Shown: piece by piece, positions 24,001 to 36,900 of the stretch
Layout: each line of letters starts with the position of its first letter
Position numbering within the stretch: position 1 is the stretch's first letter
NCBI GenBank assembly: GCA_017506865.1
Contig: JAFCMP010000098.1
Location: 1 to 64,000 of the forward strand
DNA length: 64,000 nt
Source of the DNA: Tribonema minus
Taxonomy: Eukaryota > Sar > Xanthophyceae > Tribonematales > Tribonemataceae
Direction: 5' to 3'
Made by a program: the position numbers and the translations under genes
Notes under the pieces: generated by a model
Databases searched by the model: none
The model's input: the letters and a program-made list of their open reading frames with translations, nothing else
What the model was told of the DNA's origin: nothing

Positions 24001-27000
24001 TGCCATGCAGGGAGGTTCATCTCAGCGACCCCCTTTGCAGGGCTGACAACGTCTTCCCTAGCCTCATGGTTACCCTAGTTCTGTTGTTGCGGCGGCGGGC
24101 AGGCCCTGTACAAGCACGACTGGCACAACATTCCGAGCATAGCTCTCACTCTTGTCATGTAGGGAGGGACGTCCAAGGCCCCCCCCCCGTCCCTAGAAAT
24201 GTCAATTGCGTGTGACCCCAACCCTACTTCTGTTCTTGCAGGCCCTGTACAAGCACGACTGGCACAACCTTCTGAGCCTACATCTCACGTTTGTCATGTA
24301 GAGAAGTACGCCCAAAGCCGCCCCGCCCCCCTTTGCAAGGTAAATGACGCCTGACCCCAACCCTACCCCTTTTCTTGCGGCGATGTGCAGGCACTGTACA
24401 AGCACGACTGGCACAATTTCCTGGAGCGCAACGGCATATCGGACGAGCAGCAGATCTGGTCCAAGAAGCACTTCCAGGAGCTGCGCCTGTGGGCGTCGAT
24501 GCGCGCGCAGACGCTCAGCCGCACCGTCGAGGGCATGATGTACTACGAGGCAGCGCTCAGGCTGCTGGCGCTGCTGGAGAAGGTCCCCCAGGAGCAGGTG
24601 CGCGCTGGCACACTCGTCAATTACCATTACTGGTAACTGTACTTCAAGTACCAGGCGTATATTGTTATGCAGGCATGATGTACTACGAGGCAGCGCTCAG
24701 GCTGCTGGCGCTGCTCGAGATGCCCCCGCCCCGCCCCCTCGTCCCCCCATCTTGCCCCTGCGCAGCCTCACTTTTTTCATGGCCTCCTCTCCACCCGCCA
24801 ATCCTGCCCTGCCCAGCCTCACATAGCCAAAATCATGACGCCCCCCCCCCCCCCCCCCCTCAATCCCTGGCAGGTGGTCTGCTGTTGTGCACAAAGCCCA
24901 CTCCATTTCATGCACATGAGATCCCTCGCGTGCGCAAGGAAAACCCCATGAGACCCAGTCTTAACCGGGTACGCTCAGCGAACATGGGGGACCGAACATG
25001 AGGAAGTCGCCTTTTTCGTGTTGACGTGGCCGAGTACTTGTGCTCAAATCTTGAAAACAAACGACAGCAACGAAAGGCAAGCTGAATTGGGCAAACAGTC
25101 TCTGGGGACCTCATGTGTACCAAAGGTCGCGAACAGAGGCTTCTGATTGGAGAGAGAGGTGCGCGCGGCGCCCGCGAGGCACGAAGTTTGATGAGCTCGG
25201 GCAAAAGCAGTGCCGGTTAAGACGACTGCCAAAACTTATTCGGGAATGTGGCCTTTGGTCGAATCCGGTTAAGACTGGGTCTGACACACTTGTGAACACG
25301 CAACCACCATCTCCCCCTCCCCCCCCCCCCCATAATCCTGCCCAGCCCCAGGGGCTCACATCACCAACACCATGACCCCCCCCCCACCCACCCCAATCCT
25401 GCCCTGCGTAGCCTCACATCATCAACACCATGACCCCCCCCCCCCCCCCCCATTTCTGGCAGGTGGAGGCGCTGATTCGGCGCAAGTTCCAGTTCGTGGT
25501 GTCGTGCCAGGTGTACGGGCGCATGAAGAAGATACAGGACCCCAAGGCGGACGACATCGACCGCCTGCTCAAGCGTTACGAGAACCTGCGTATTGCGTAC
25601 ATTGACGAGGTGAGTGGCGAGTCACTCGTGCGTGCGAGTGACTTATGCATGCGAGTGAGTCATGCATAAACTACCCCAATGCAGACGACATTGACTGCCT
25701 GCTGAAGCGCTACGAGAACCTGCGCATTGCCTACATCGACGAGGTGAGCCGCGAGCCACTCACGCGTGCGAGTGCGAGTGAGCTGCGAGTCACTCAAGCA
25801 TGCGAGTGACCAATGCATGCAAGGTGACTCATGCGTGAGGAAGTGAGTCACGCATGCTAGCGCGCGCACCAAATTGCCTCGTATTTCCTGGTGCCAGCTG
25901 AGTGTTGCACGCGTCATCGCGATCTGAGACTTAGTCAGGGCTGTGTCGCTGCTTGAGGTATGCCATTTCACAAGCGCATCGACGTTGTCGAGGCGAGCTG
26001 CATCTTCTCACAACAGCATGATGCAATCAGGAACATAACTTTTATATCACGAGGATTGCTCCAATGACCCAGTTCTGATGCTATAAGCGAATATGCTCGC
26101 TTGAGTGCAGTATCCTGCGAATGTGCGTTGCTTGAATGTAGCACCATGCAAACTTGCGCATCGCCTTCATTGATGAGGTGAGTCGCGCATACGCACGACT
26201 CGCCCTTGAGCAAGTGACTCACTGTGCGACTGACTCATATTATTTGCTGCCTAGTGTCGTCAATACCCCATGTTCGCGACGTACAACACAGGGCTGTGAC
26301 GCTGGCTGATGATGTGGTTATGATTATCAACAATAGTTCTTCTTGAAGTACTACTTATCACTGAAGTTTGAAGCCTTGCAAGACTTTGTTTGCCGTAAGT
26401 CCGTTCCGCGGCACTGAACTTCAACTTGAGGTGCGCGCTTGATGGCATCAAGCCCCCCTTGCATCTGTCGTGTACACACCGCTGTGTACAGGTCCAGGTC
26501 GGGCGCGAGGGGCAGAACGAGTACTTCATATGTGCCTATTAAAAGCCGTTAAGACTGTGTGCAACTCATGCCACGAAGCCTATTGTAAACTTTTCTGGCG
26601 CACACGCTTATGTCACTACGCCTGTTGTACACTCTTCTGGCGCACACGCAAACAGGTCCAGGTGGGCCGCGAGGGGCAGAACGAGTACTTCAGTGTGCTC
26701 ATCAAGGCCGCCGAGGACCGGCAGACCATTGAGGAGGTCTACAGGATCAAGGTGAGCACAAGCACATACGGCAGCGGCCGCGCACAGGGGTTCAGCGGTC
26801 AGGCACGGGGGTTCACAGCACTTGTAGCTGGATTCAGTACATAGGTGTGGAGGTCTAGGAGATTGATTTACTGCATAGGTGAGAAGGTCTACAGGATCAA
26901 GGTGAGTACAAGCGCATACGCGGCAGTAGGGCACAGGATTTGCAGTACTGGTAGATTGATTTCCTACACAGGTGAGGAGGCATACAGAACGAAGGTGAGC

Positions 27001-30000
27001 ACAAGCACAAACGGCGGTCAGTCACACGGGTTTTGTGGTCGGTTACAGGTGTCCGCAGCACTTGTAGATTGATTCGCTACACAGGCGAGAAGGACCGGCA
27101 GACTTAATCTGCACGCTAAGACCATCGAGGAGGTTGATAGGATCAAGGTGAGCACAAGTACATGCCGAAGCGATCGTCAATGCGCATGGAGACACTTGAA
27201 GGTGTTCACAAAGACACATGCAGATTCTGGTTGCAATTTCATGGACATCGACCATCTGGGCTTTTTTTGCGCCCTTATAAGTACATACTGCCCTCTTTGT
27301 TAGTGTGAATGTTAAGGGCTGCCGCTGCTGCCGCAATCTGCTCGACACACCCACCTTCTCAAGTGCCCATGTCCCACAGCGCCCCCACTGCCGCAATGTG
27401 CTCACCACAATAGCCACCTGCTCGCACACCGACGCGCCCCCATTGCTCAGCTTCCCGGCAACCCCGTCATCGGCGAGGGCAAGCCATTTATTCCTCGCAA
27501 CTGTCCGGCGAACTACTGGTCACCGCGCCCTCAAGTGCCGCAGTGCGCTCACCGCCTTGTTCACATGCACTTGCGCCCGCACCCCCCCGTCGCCGCAATA
27601 CTCTCACCGCATTGTCCGCCTGCCTGCACATTCGTGCCCCATTGCTCAGCTGCCCGGCAACCCCGTCATCGGCGAGGGCAAGCCGGAGAACCAGAACCAC
27701 GCACTCATCTTCACGCGCGGCGAGCACGTCCAGGCCATCGACATGAACCAGGAGGGATACTTTGAGGAGGCCATCAAGATGCGCTGCCTGCTGCAGGAGT
27801 TCCTGGTGAGTGGCAACGTTGAGCGCTGAGGCAAGGGGGGGGGGGGGGGGGTCACGAAGAACGACGCGCATAGTGAAGTGCAAGTTACGGTATCAAGATG
27901 CGCTGCCTGCTGCAGGAGTTTCTGGTAAGTGGTCGCTTTGCGGGGGAAGGGGGGGGCGAGGGAGTGCTGTTTCAGGGAGGGTGACGTGCATATTGAAGTG
28001 CTTGTTGAGGGTGCCATTGAGATGCGCTGCCTGCTGCAGGAGTTCCTGGTGATTGGCATCGCTGAGCGCTGAGGCAGGGGGGGGGGGGGGGGGGGGGGGG
28101 GGCTGGGGGGCTGGGCGTTGCTCCGCCGCACTGCCGCCACAAAACTGCGCACCTGTTGCGGATCTGCAAGCCGCACTGCGTAGGCGAGACCGTGTACATC
28201 GCGGTCGCTGCGGTGCTGTCGTGGCACAAGTGGAGGCGCTCCTACCCATGTCTCAACTCTACAATCTCAACTCAACATTCTCAACTTGAGGCAACGTAGA
28301 GAGCTCTTGCTCACTACCATGTTGCTCCACACTGGCAGAGGCAGACATCAAGGTGACCAATGCAACAGAAGACCGACGTCAGTCGTGTGCTGCTAGAAGT
28401 GCATGTATGTAGTCTGTCTAGTAGTACGTACCTAGGGCTAACCATAACCCTAGTAATGAGCATGTCAACTCAACGAAGCCCCAATCTCTTGCTAACTGGG
28501 TGCGTTGCTGCCCTACAACAAAACCGTGAGCATTGCACGCATTGCTCCCGCTGCGTTACTTGCCGCAGCCCAAGATCGCTGCCACTCTGAGCCTCCCTCT
28601 ACTGTTTGCGTACCTATGGCTGCTTTACATCAAAAAACCTTGAACCGTGCTCCTGCACTGCCTGCCGCAGCGCAAGAGGGACCCGCCCACGACCATCGTG
28701 GGCTTCCGGGAGCACATCTTCACGGGCAGCGTGAGCTCGCTGGCCAATTACATGGCGCTGCAAGAGCTGAGCTTTGTCACCATAGGGCAGCGAGTGCTCG
28801 ATGACCCGCTGCGCATACGCATGCACTACGGCCACCCCGACCTCTTTGACAAGGTAATGATGAAAGTAGTACTTGTACTTTGATTTACTCCGATAACGTC
28901 AGAGTATTGATGTACTTGTCTACTCTTGCAATGACAACCAACGGCTTCAATCTTATCCAGTGACACGTGATACGGGCTATATGGCTGTGCATACGCATGC
29001 ACTACGGCCACCCGGACCTCTTTGATAAGGTTAACACTTCTTGAAGGATGAAAGTACTTTTTTGCATATTGGAGCCAAGGGGAGGGCTAGAACGGCAGCA
29101 CAGTACTGGTACCAGATAAATCCACTTTTCCTGGAGTGGACGCAATCATCCTGCCACCCCGCCCAGTGTCAGATTCATCTTCGACCAAAGTTGAAGTGGA
29201 CGAGATTGAGTTGCTGCAGTTCACCGTCAGTGGGGACGACAAAAAGCTGAAGCGGCCCGCACACTGGCCAAGCTGCCCACACACTGGCCATGATGGCCGC
29301 ACTGGCCATGAGCGGCCCACACACTGGCCCACACACTGGCCGCTCATGGCCAGTATGGCCATGGCCAGTATGTGGGCCGCTTGGCCAGTGTGTGGGCCGC
29401 TTCAGCTTGTTGTTGATCTTTGAACAAAGTTGAGGTGGACGAGATTGAGTTGGTGCAGTTCACCGTCAGTGGGGACAAAACAAAGCTGATGCGGCCCACA
29501 CACTGGCCATCTTCACAGCACTGGCCATTGCTGTGGCCATGGCCAGTGTGTGGGCCGCATCAGCTTTTTTATGTCCCCACTGATGGTGAACTGCAGCAAC
29601 TCAATCTCGTCCACCTCAACTTTGTTCTTGTCCGAGCGACTTTAGTGCCATCTTGATGTGTTGCTGCTGTGACATGGCCCTGATAGTATATGCCGCAGCT
29701 GCGTGAGCACTGCGGGTCCTCAGATGCCGGGGTTGACCGTGTCGCCGACTCAGTCCCACAGAGGCACGATGGGTGTTTGTCTCATTGACAAGCAGCGTCG
29801 CTGTCAGATGCTTTAGCGCTGAAGTGACCTTGTGATTCAGAAGTCTTTGAAAGCATTATGTCGATGGTCACTGAACACCACAACGTAATTGCTGCTGCAA
29901 CATGGGGTTAGGGTTAGGGTTAGGGTGAGCTGCTGCCGGTCCTCTGCATGTCATAGCATGTCAAAAGCTGATTATCATGTAGAGGTGTTCTCAGCTCGCG

Positions 30001-30951
30001 TGTACTCATGCCAAGATATACAACGAGTATCTTCTCAAAAAGCTGTCGACCTGCTCTTGCACTCGCTCTGGCAAAAACGCCGTCTAGCAGTGATCCAGGC
30101 ATTCAATACTCTTCAACAACTGCCAAACACGGAAGCATTGACCGGGCAGCCACTAAAGCCACTCACGGTGGATGCCATAACGTCCGACAAGGAAGCTAAT
30201 TTCCGGAGAAGCTCCTTTCTGCACATGCAGCTGGGCACTGACACCAGTGCTACAGGCGACCTAGTTCGTAAATATCAAAGTAATACTGTGAATCACTCCA
30301 ACAACGTCAAAGCATTGATGCGCGTTGAGGTACAATCCTCCAATAACGTCAAAGTGTCGATGAGGTTCGTTTACTCTTGCAATCAACAGCGGTGATGTTG
30401 TCCAGTGTCGCGTGGTATGGGCTACTATGTAGTTGCACCAGTTGCGCATACGCATGCACAACGGCCACCCCGACCTCTTTGACAAGGTAACGATGAATAT
30501 GTATGCAGTCCACTGAAGTCATAGCGGTTGCGAAGTATGATGGCAGTTCTCTTCTTGAAGTACCTACTCTTCCAAATAGGACAAATGATATTTAACGCTC
30601 GTCCAGTGGTGCGTGGTACAACTCCATGCCTGCTACAGCTGCGCATACGCATGCACTGTGGCCACGGACGACCTCTTTGACCAGGAAAATATGGATGTGG
30701 TGCTCCAATAACATCAACGCATTGATGGAAATTATCACCTCTTGCAATGAAGACAAATGACTTTACTCTTGTCCAGTAACACGTTGTAACGCGTGTTAAT
30801 CGCATGGCTGCTACCGCGGCGCATACACATGCGCTATGGCCACCCCGACCTGTATCACACGCAGCGGCATGTCAGTTTTCCTTTTCGGACTCTTCTCTTG
30901 CGGCGCATGCGTGATCATGACTTGACAGTCTGCTGCTGCCGCCGCCGCCGC

Positions 30952-30990
<39 letters not shown>

Positions 30991-33900
30991 AGCCGCTGCT
31001 GCTGCCGCTGCTTCGATCGCGCTTTGCGATAATGCAGGTGTCCTTCATGACACGCGGCGGCATGTCAATTTCTGTTTTATCTCTTCTCTTGGCGGTGCGC
31101 AACCATGACCTGACAGTCTGCTGCCGCTGCTGCTGCTGCCGCTGCTTCGATTGCGCTTTGCGACGCTGCAGGTGTTCTTCATGACGCGCGGCGGCATGTC
31201 CAAGGCGTCCAAGGGCATCAACCTCTCTGAGGACATCTTTGCGGGCTACAACAACACCATCAGGGGCGGCCAGGTCAGCATCGCTCAGCCCCCTTGCCTG
31301 CATACATGCGCGTCCTCGCACGGGCACGTCAACCTCACCATCTTCAATGACCTTGACCCCTCTGTCAGCGCTTCCCACACACACGCGCGTGCACCCTGCA
31401 CTTCAAGTTCAATTTCATCATCGACCTCGTGCCCCGGCCTTACCGCTGCATCTCGTTTGGCTCTGTAAATCTAAACAGCACACTTGGGCCGGCCATATTC
31501 TTGCGCGAGAGAACATCAAGCATCCTTATCACCCTTGTCTCCTGCTTGTATGATGGACGCATGCGCACGGCTGCCTCCTGTTCAGCTCCCGAAGACATTA
31601 TCGGCACGAATGGCCCGCGATGTAACACGCACGGCAAAAAAACATTGACCGCTTTCCATGCCTCACGTGCGTCATGCGCGCCATGTATGCATCTGGTAAC
31701 CAGTTGAAATGTGTTGTGGTTGTAGTTTGTATTTCTTATCAAGAAAGAAACAACAATGCGTCAGTTTTTCTTTGCCCTGACGCTCGTGCATCCGCTGCTG
31801 CTGATGTTGATGTTGATGTTTGTGGCAGGTGGTATTCTGCGAGTACGCGCAGGTCGGCAAGGGGCGTGACGTCGGCATGCAGCAGATATACAAGTTTGAG
31901 GCAAAACTGGCGCAGGTGAGCCACTTGAAATCCTGCTGCTGCCTGTGCTAGCACCAGGGAGCCACTGAGCAGTCTGTGTAGCCTCATGTGTAGTTAGGGT
32001 TAGCTTAAGGTTAGAGTTGCGGTTAGAGTTGCATCCCTCCTATCTCTGCCTGCTGCTGCCTCCGCTCGCACCAGAGTGCTGCTGAGCAGTCGCTACTGCG
32101 TTTGGTTCGTGAAGCGCTCTCGTGTGCGCTGGTTGCTACCGTTGGTGGTTGCATCTGAGTGCTACCGAGCACCCGCTGTTGCGCATACCAATGGTCATAA
32201 CACACGCACCGCGAGGCGCTTTAAATGGGTCATCTTTGAGTCGTGAGTCATCTTTGAGTCGTGAGTCGCAGTGAGAGTGTACAGAAGCGGACCTTGAAGC
32301 CTTCCGCCAAGGGGGACCAAGGCTTAGCGCGTCCATACGGGAGGAGCATCAGCCTGCTGCGATACCTACTGTATCCGTTTTGTGTAGCCAAGTGTTATTG
32401 TTTTAGATCTGCAGGCGAAGGAGAACGCTGACTGAACTGCAATTGAGGGTTTTTCCTGCTGCCTCTACTCGCACACCCCACTTGCATCAGGGCGCTACCG
32501 AGCACCCGCTCTTGCGCAGACCAACAAGTGCGAAAGTATGTGCACTGAGGCGCTCTCATCCGTGCCTGCTGCTGCGTCTACCCGCACCCTCTATTCACAT
32601 CTCTACCCGCACCCTCTGTTCCATTCAGGGCGCTGCGGAGCAGTCGCTGTCGCGCGACGTGAACCGCCTGGGCGCGCGCCTGGACTTCTTCCGCCTTGTC
32701 TCCTTCTACTTTGGTGGCCTCGGCTACTACATTGGCAACTTCATCACCATCGTCACCATCGTCTTTGTGGTCTACTTCATGCTCGCGCTCTCGGTGAGTC
32801 TTTTGCTTCGTTGATTGTGCAAATCGTTTTGCCGAGCGTCGCGCGCTGCTGTCATCATCACTCTTGTCACCAGTTGTCTTCGTGGTCTACGTCATGCTCG
32901 CGCTCGGTGGCGCTCGCGATGCGCGCGAGCGCAGCGCTGCGCTGAGCATCATGCACTGCATCTGCATCGCAGTTGCTCTGGAGTTCACGCTCGTCGCTGT
33001 CGCTGCCCTGCAAACATCGGCCCGGCCCGATTTTGCTAAGCGTGCCTCTCGTGTATCATTGTCTTCGCCTCTCTGGCAGCATGACACTTTGCAGACCCAG
33101 TGACAGCGGACATGACCAGGTTTCCTTTATAGGGTTAGGGTTAGGTCTACCCCTAACCATAGTGCCAGCCACACCTCTCTGCGACCTTGGCGCAGCAAGA
33201 AGGCCTCACGGAAGAGCTCGCACTGGCAGTGCACCCGCTGCTTGCGATGCTCGTGATGATTATCACCCTCCTTCATCCCCCAGTGTCGGCGTTGCCCTTG
33301 CTGAGTGTTGCGAGCGGTTAGGTCAGGGTTAGAGTCAGACCTAACCTCAAACCCTAATCCACTGCATGCAACTTCCATCATGATGCCGTGCTGCAAAAAC
33401 TCATGCAACTGCACAGCCCGTTGAAACCGCAAGGAGTCGATTCTGAGCCAGCATGCCATGTGGCGCTTGTAACGCACTTGTGCTGAAGCAGTGCTCCTGC
33501 ACTGTCTGCCGTGTGCGCACATTTGCACGCACGTTTACTCAGGTCTTCCAAGCGGAGAAGATTGGCGAGCGCAAGATCACCCCCGAGGGCACGCTGCAGA
33601 TGCTGCTGGCGGGCATGGGTGAGCGCTGCCTTGCTGTGTACTTCAATTGCTTCGCTGTGAACTTCAACCGCTTTGCTACGTTCTTCAACTTCTTCGCAGT
33701 GTACTTTAACTGCTACGCTGTGGACTTCAACACCCCCATGTACGCATCTGCCTCCAAGCACTCCAGTGCAGAAGGCCCGCGTACTCATAAATGATGACAC
33801 TGTGGTAGCACGTGCCGTTTTGTGTCGAGCGTCATGTGCAATGAGTGTCGCGAGCATTGGCGTCCACGTACCAGAGTGTATATAGGAGCTCGAGCGTCGA

Positions 33901-36900
33901 TGTGTAAGAGTGCCTCGGACACCTGTATCCAGCCTGGCTGCACTCAACTTGAAGGAGGGCCTTGCACTGAATCTTGCTGAGTAACTGCAAGCATGCACGG
34001 TGCTGCGCCAGTGCGACGCCCCTCCCGTCAATTGCCAGGCGTTTGCTGGAGGTCGAGAGTCCGAATGGGCCATAGCGCAACCAAGCGGCGAGGGCCTCTC
34101 CCGCTGAAGGCACGCCGCTAGGCGACTGTCCACGCAACCAGGAGTACTGAACGCTCGCTTTGCGCGTGAAGATACACCGGCCGGCGCAGCTCTCAGCGAA
34201 CTGCCCCCAGCTCGAGTGGCGGTAGTAGAGGACACGCATGTAGATATGTTACGCCCGCTGAAGTGCACATGCACATTACCCTTTGGCAGACGGTCGAGAC
34301 CGATCCAGATGAATTTCAGCATGTTGCCCCGTCGTACCACAGCACCTTAAACCACAGCATGTTATCCGTCGCACGATCAAGGCCCCATTCATACCCCCCC
34401 CCCCCCCCCCACCCCACCTCCCCTTGTGCGCTGGTACCCCCCCCCAGGTGTCCTGAACACACTGCCCATGCTGGCGACGCTGATGGTGGAGAAGGGTCTC
34501 AGGGCAGCGCTAATCACGGTGGGGCAGGTCTTTGTCAGCGGCGGCCCCATGTACTTCATGTTTCACATCCAGACGCGCGCGCACTACTTCTACCAGACGC
34601 TCCTCGCCGGCGGCGCGCAGTACAGGTGAGTCCAGCGCTGGACTCAGTTACAGTACTTCCATGTACCAGACGCTCCTCGCTTGAACTCAGTCACAGTATT
34701 CATGGACTGCATGTACCAGACGCTCCTCGCCGGCGGCGCGCAGTACAGGTGAGTCCGCTGCTGGACTCAGTTAGAATTCATGGCTGAACTCCATGCACCA
34801 GACGCTCGTCGCCGGCGGCACGCGGTACGATGTAAGTCCACCGCTGAACTAATTCGGCGGTACGCAGTTTGATGTTCACCGCGTCTCATCAGGCGTCTGT
34901 GTCGTGCTGAGCGCGCTTGCGACGGAAGCGCTTATGCGACGCTCCCATACGGCCGTTCTCCACAGCGCATTGCTTGCCATTTGTCGCTTGGCATGCCGTC
35001 GTCTGCTGCTCCGCGACACAAATAAGCCCTAGGGCCGGCATCGTACCTAGGGTCAGGGTTAGGGTTTAGCATGCCGCACTGCAAGCAGAGACACTTTTGC
35101 GTGTTCTGCCACCGCACCTGCTGGTGACAGCCACTGCTGCGGCATATTGCATGTGCTTCCTGGGCAATCTGCCACTTCCCTCCCTTTGTTCCTGGAGTGT
35201 AAGGCAGAGTGCTTCGCTTGAACTGCGCCGATTGTGATGACAGGCGCACTCGCCGCTGCCGCGGCTTGCCGCCACTGCCGCCGCCGCCTCTGCTGCTGCT
35301 GCCGCTTCGAAGACGCATTCGTACATCTTCCTCTTCGATGTATGAATCGCAAGAGGTCATGTGCTGCCACATCCACACATCTCGGCCTGACCAGACCATT
35401 GCTGCACCAGAATGTGCATGCAGACAGGTGCACTGCTATGCTTTTTTTTCTTGCATTGCGCTCGTCACTGCCGCTACCTACATGCGCATGTAACTGCCGC
35501 GCTACCGCTGCTGCCGCCGCCGCTGCTGCTCGTTCTGCGCGCGTGCGCCGCCGCCGCCAGGGCCACCGGGCGCGGCTTCGTCACGCACCACTCTTCCTTC
35601 GATGACCTCTACCGCTTCTTTGCGACGAGCCACTTCTACCTGGGCTTTGAACTCGGTGTCGCGCTGGTGATCATGGCCTTCATGACTTCTGCACACCAGT
35701 ACTTCGGCCGCACGTGGTCGCTGTGGCTGGCGTGCGTCTCGTTCCTCTTCGCGCCGTTCTGGTTCAACCCGCTGTCGTTCGAGTGGGGCAAGTGCATGGA
35801 CGACTACCGGCGGTGGTGAGCGCTGCTGAACGGTAACCCTAATAATGCTAGCCCTACACGTAGGAACTACCTCGCTGTGGCTGGCGTGCATATGGTTCCT
35901 CTTTGCGCGCCTCTGGTACAGCTTGATGTTCTTTGAGTGGGGCAAGTGCATGGGCGACTACAGGCGGTGGTGAGCACTGCTTAACCGTAACTCCCATCTT
36001 GAAGCTAACCTTGAGGCTAGGGCTGCATTCGGCCGCTGTTGCTAGCGTGCGTGTCATGGCTCTTCTCGCAATTCTGATTCAACTCGCATTTGAGTTGAAG
36101 TGGGCACGTGCATGGACGATAGCAGTGGTGTCTCACCTTTCCAACGATGAAATCAAGCCGTTTCTGTAATCAACAGTTGACTCTTCTTACCGGCGTCGGT
36201 GATCAGTGCTGCACATGGGCCCAGCCTCCCGCATGGACTGTGTATGTACTCATTTCGCGGCTCAGCTTAAGAGGAAGCCTCTGCTTGTAGTGATGCTCCG
36301 AGCACACAGGATGCCGTTCACGTACTGTGTACTCCTTTGACTGAACAGTGTGTACTGCGAATGTACTGCCCTGTGTGATGCTCCATTTGCGGCAGCGCTG
36401 TTCCTTGCGCACACGGCACGATGAATCCGCCGTGTACTGTGTACTGTTCACCTGAACCGTATGCACTGCAGCTGTACTGTGCACTCGCTGTACTCATTCA
36501 AATGAAGCGTGTGCACTGCAGCTGTGCGGCTCGCTGTGGCTCTCGGGTCATGATCGCGGTGCAAAACGCCTGAGATGTCCTGTGCCCTGCGTTGCTGTAT
36601 CTTCATGTCACCATGTGGTGACAATGCTCTATGTTGTGCAGTCACGGTAAGCTGCATTGAGCACTGCGGTTCTGTTTCTCCTGATGATAGTGCTCTGCGC
36701 GCGCAGTGCAAGTTGTGTTGTGCACCCAGACTGAGCGGTGTCATGCGTGATCGCCCTATGTCTTCATCTATTTTTGATGACAAAGAAGGATTTCAATTTG
36801 TACTTCATGTATATCCGTGAACGTTTAGTTTATACTTCTATGAAATGAAAATAATACTTCGAAGTATATACGAGCATACCAGTCACCAAACAACAAACGT

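Larger units (their letters stand above)
28854..31171 (+). repeat. Intron 25 (longest intron): exon 25 end copies, foldback element, CTG repeat, exon 26 start copies
   Basis: Copies of the [19 protein letters not shown] end at 28988-29030, 30442-30486, 30638-30684 and 30822-30855. The second is 45 bases, in phase 0, with AG before and GTAACG after. Exon 26 acceptor copy near 31033-31070. A CTG microsatellite is at 30953-30991 and the foldback repeat at 29184-29624. About 29650-30400 has nothing I recognise apart from GGGTTAGGGTTAGGGTTAGGG at 29905-29925. Confidence 0.85.
21259..34625 (+). other. GT48 catalytic domain (exons 18-30)
   Basis: Residues about 1047-1657. Ordered family motifs: [16 protein letters not shown] (exon 19), [18 protein letters not shown] (20), [20 protein letters not shown] (21), [11 protein letters not shown] and [11 protein letters not shown] (22), [18 protein letters not shown] and IDMNQ (24), [14 protein letters not shown] plus [10 protein letters not shown] (25), [21 protein letters not shown] (26), QVGKGRDVG (27), LSRDVNRLG plus DFFR (28). 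Each aligns by eye to the plant and fungal synthases in the same order with no visible gap, so the catalytic core looks intact. Exon 28 ends in the first helix of the C-terminal bundle. Confidence 0.93.

Noticed and set aside
29889-30395. 168-codon open frame in intron 25
   Set aside because: No recognised domain, and flanked by exon-copy and foldback DNA; probably chance.
33378-34340. 320-codon minus-strand open frame
   Set aside because: Lies antisense across exon 29 and an intron; no domain recognised, and composition looks like antisense of repeats (VHSEAVEVHS units).
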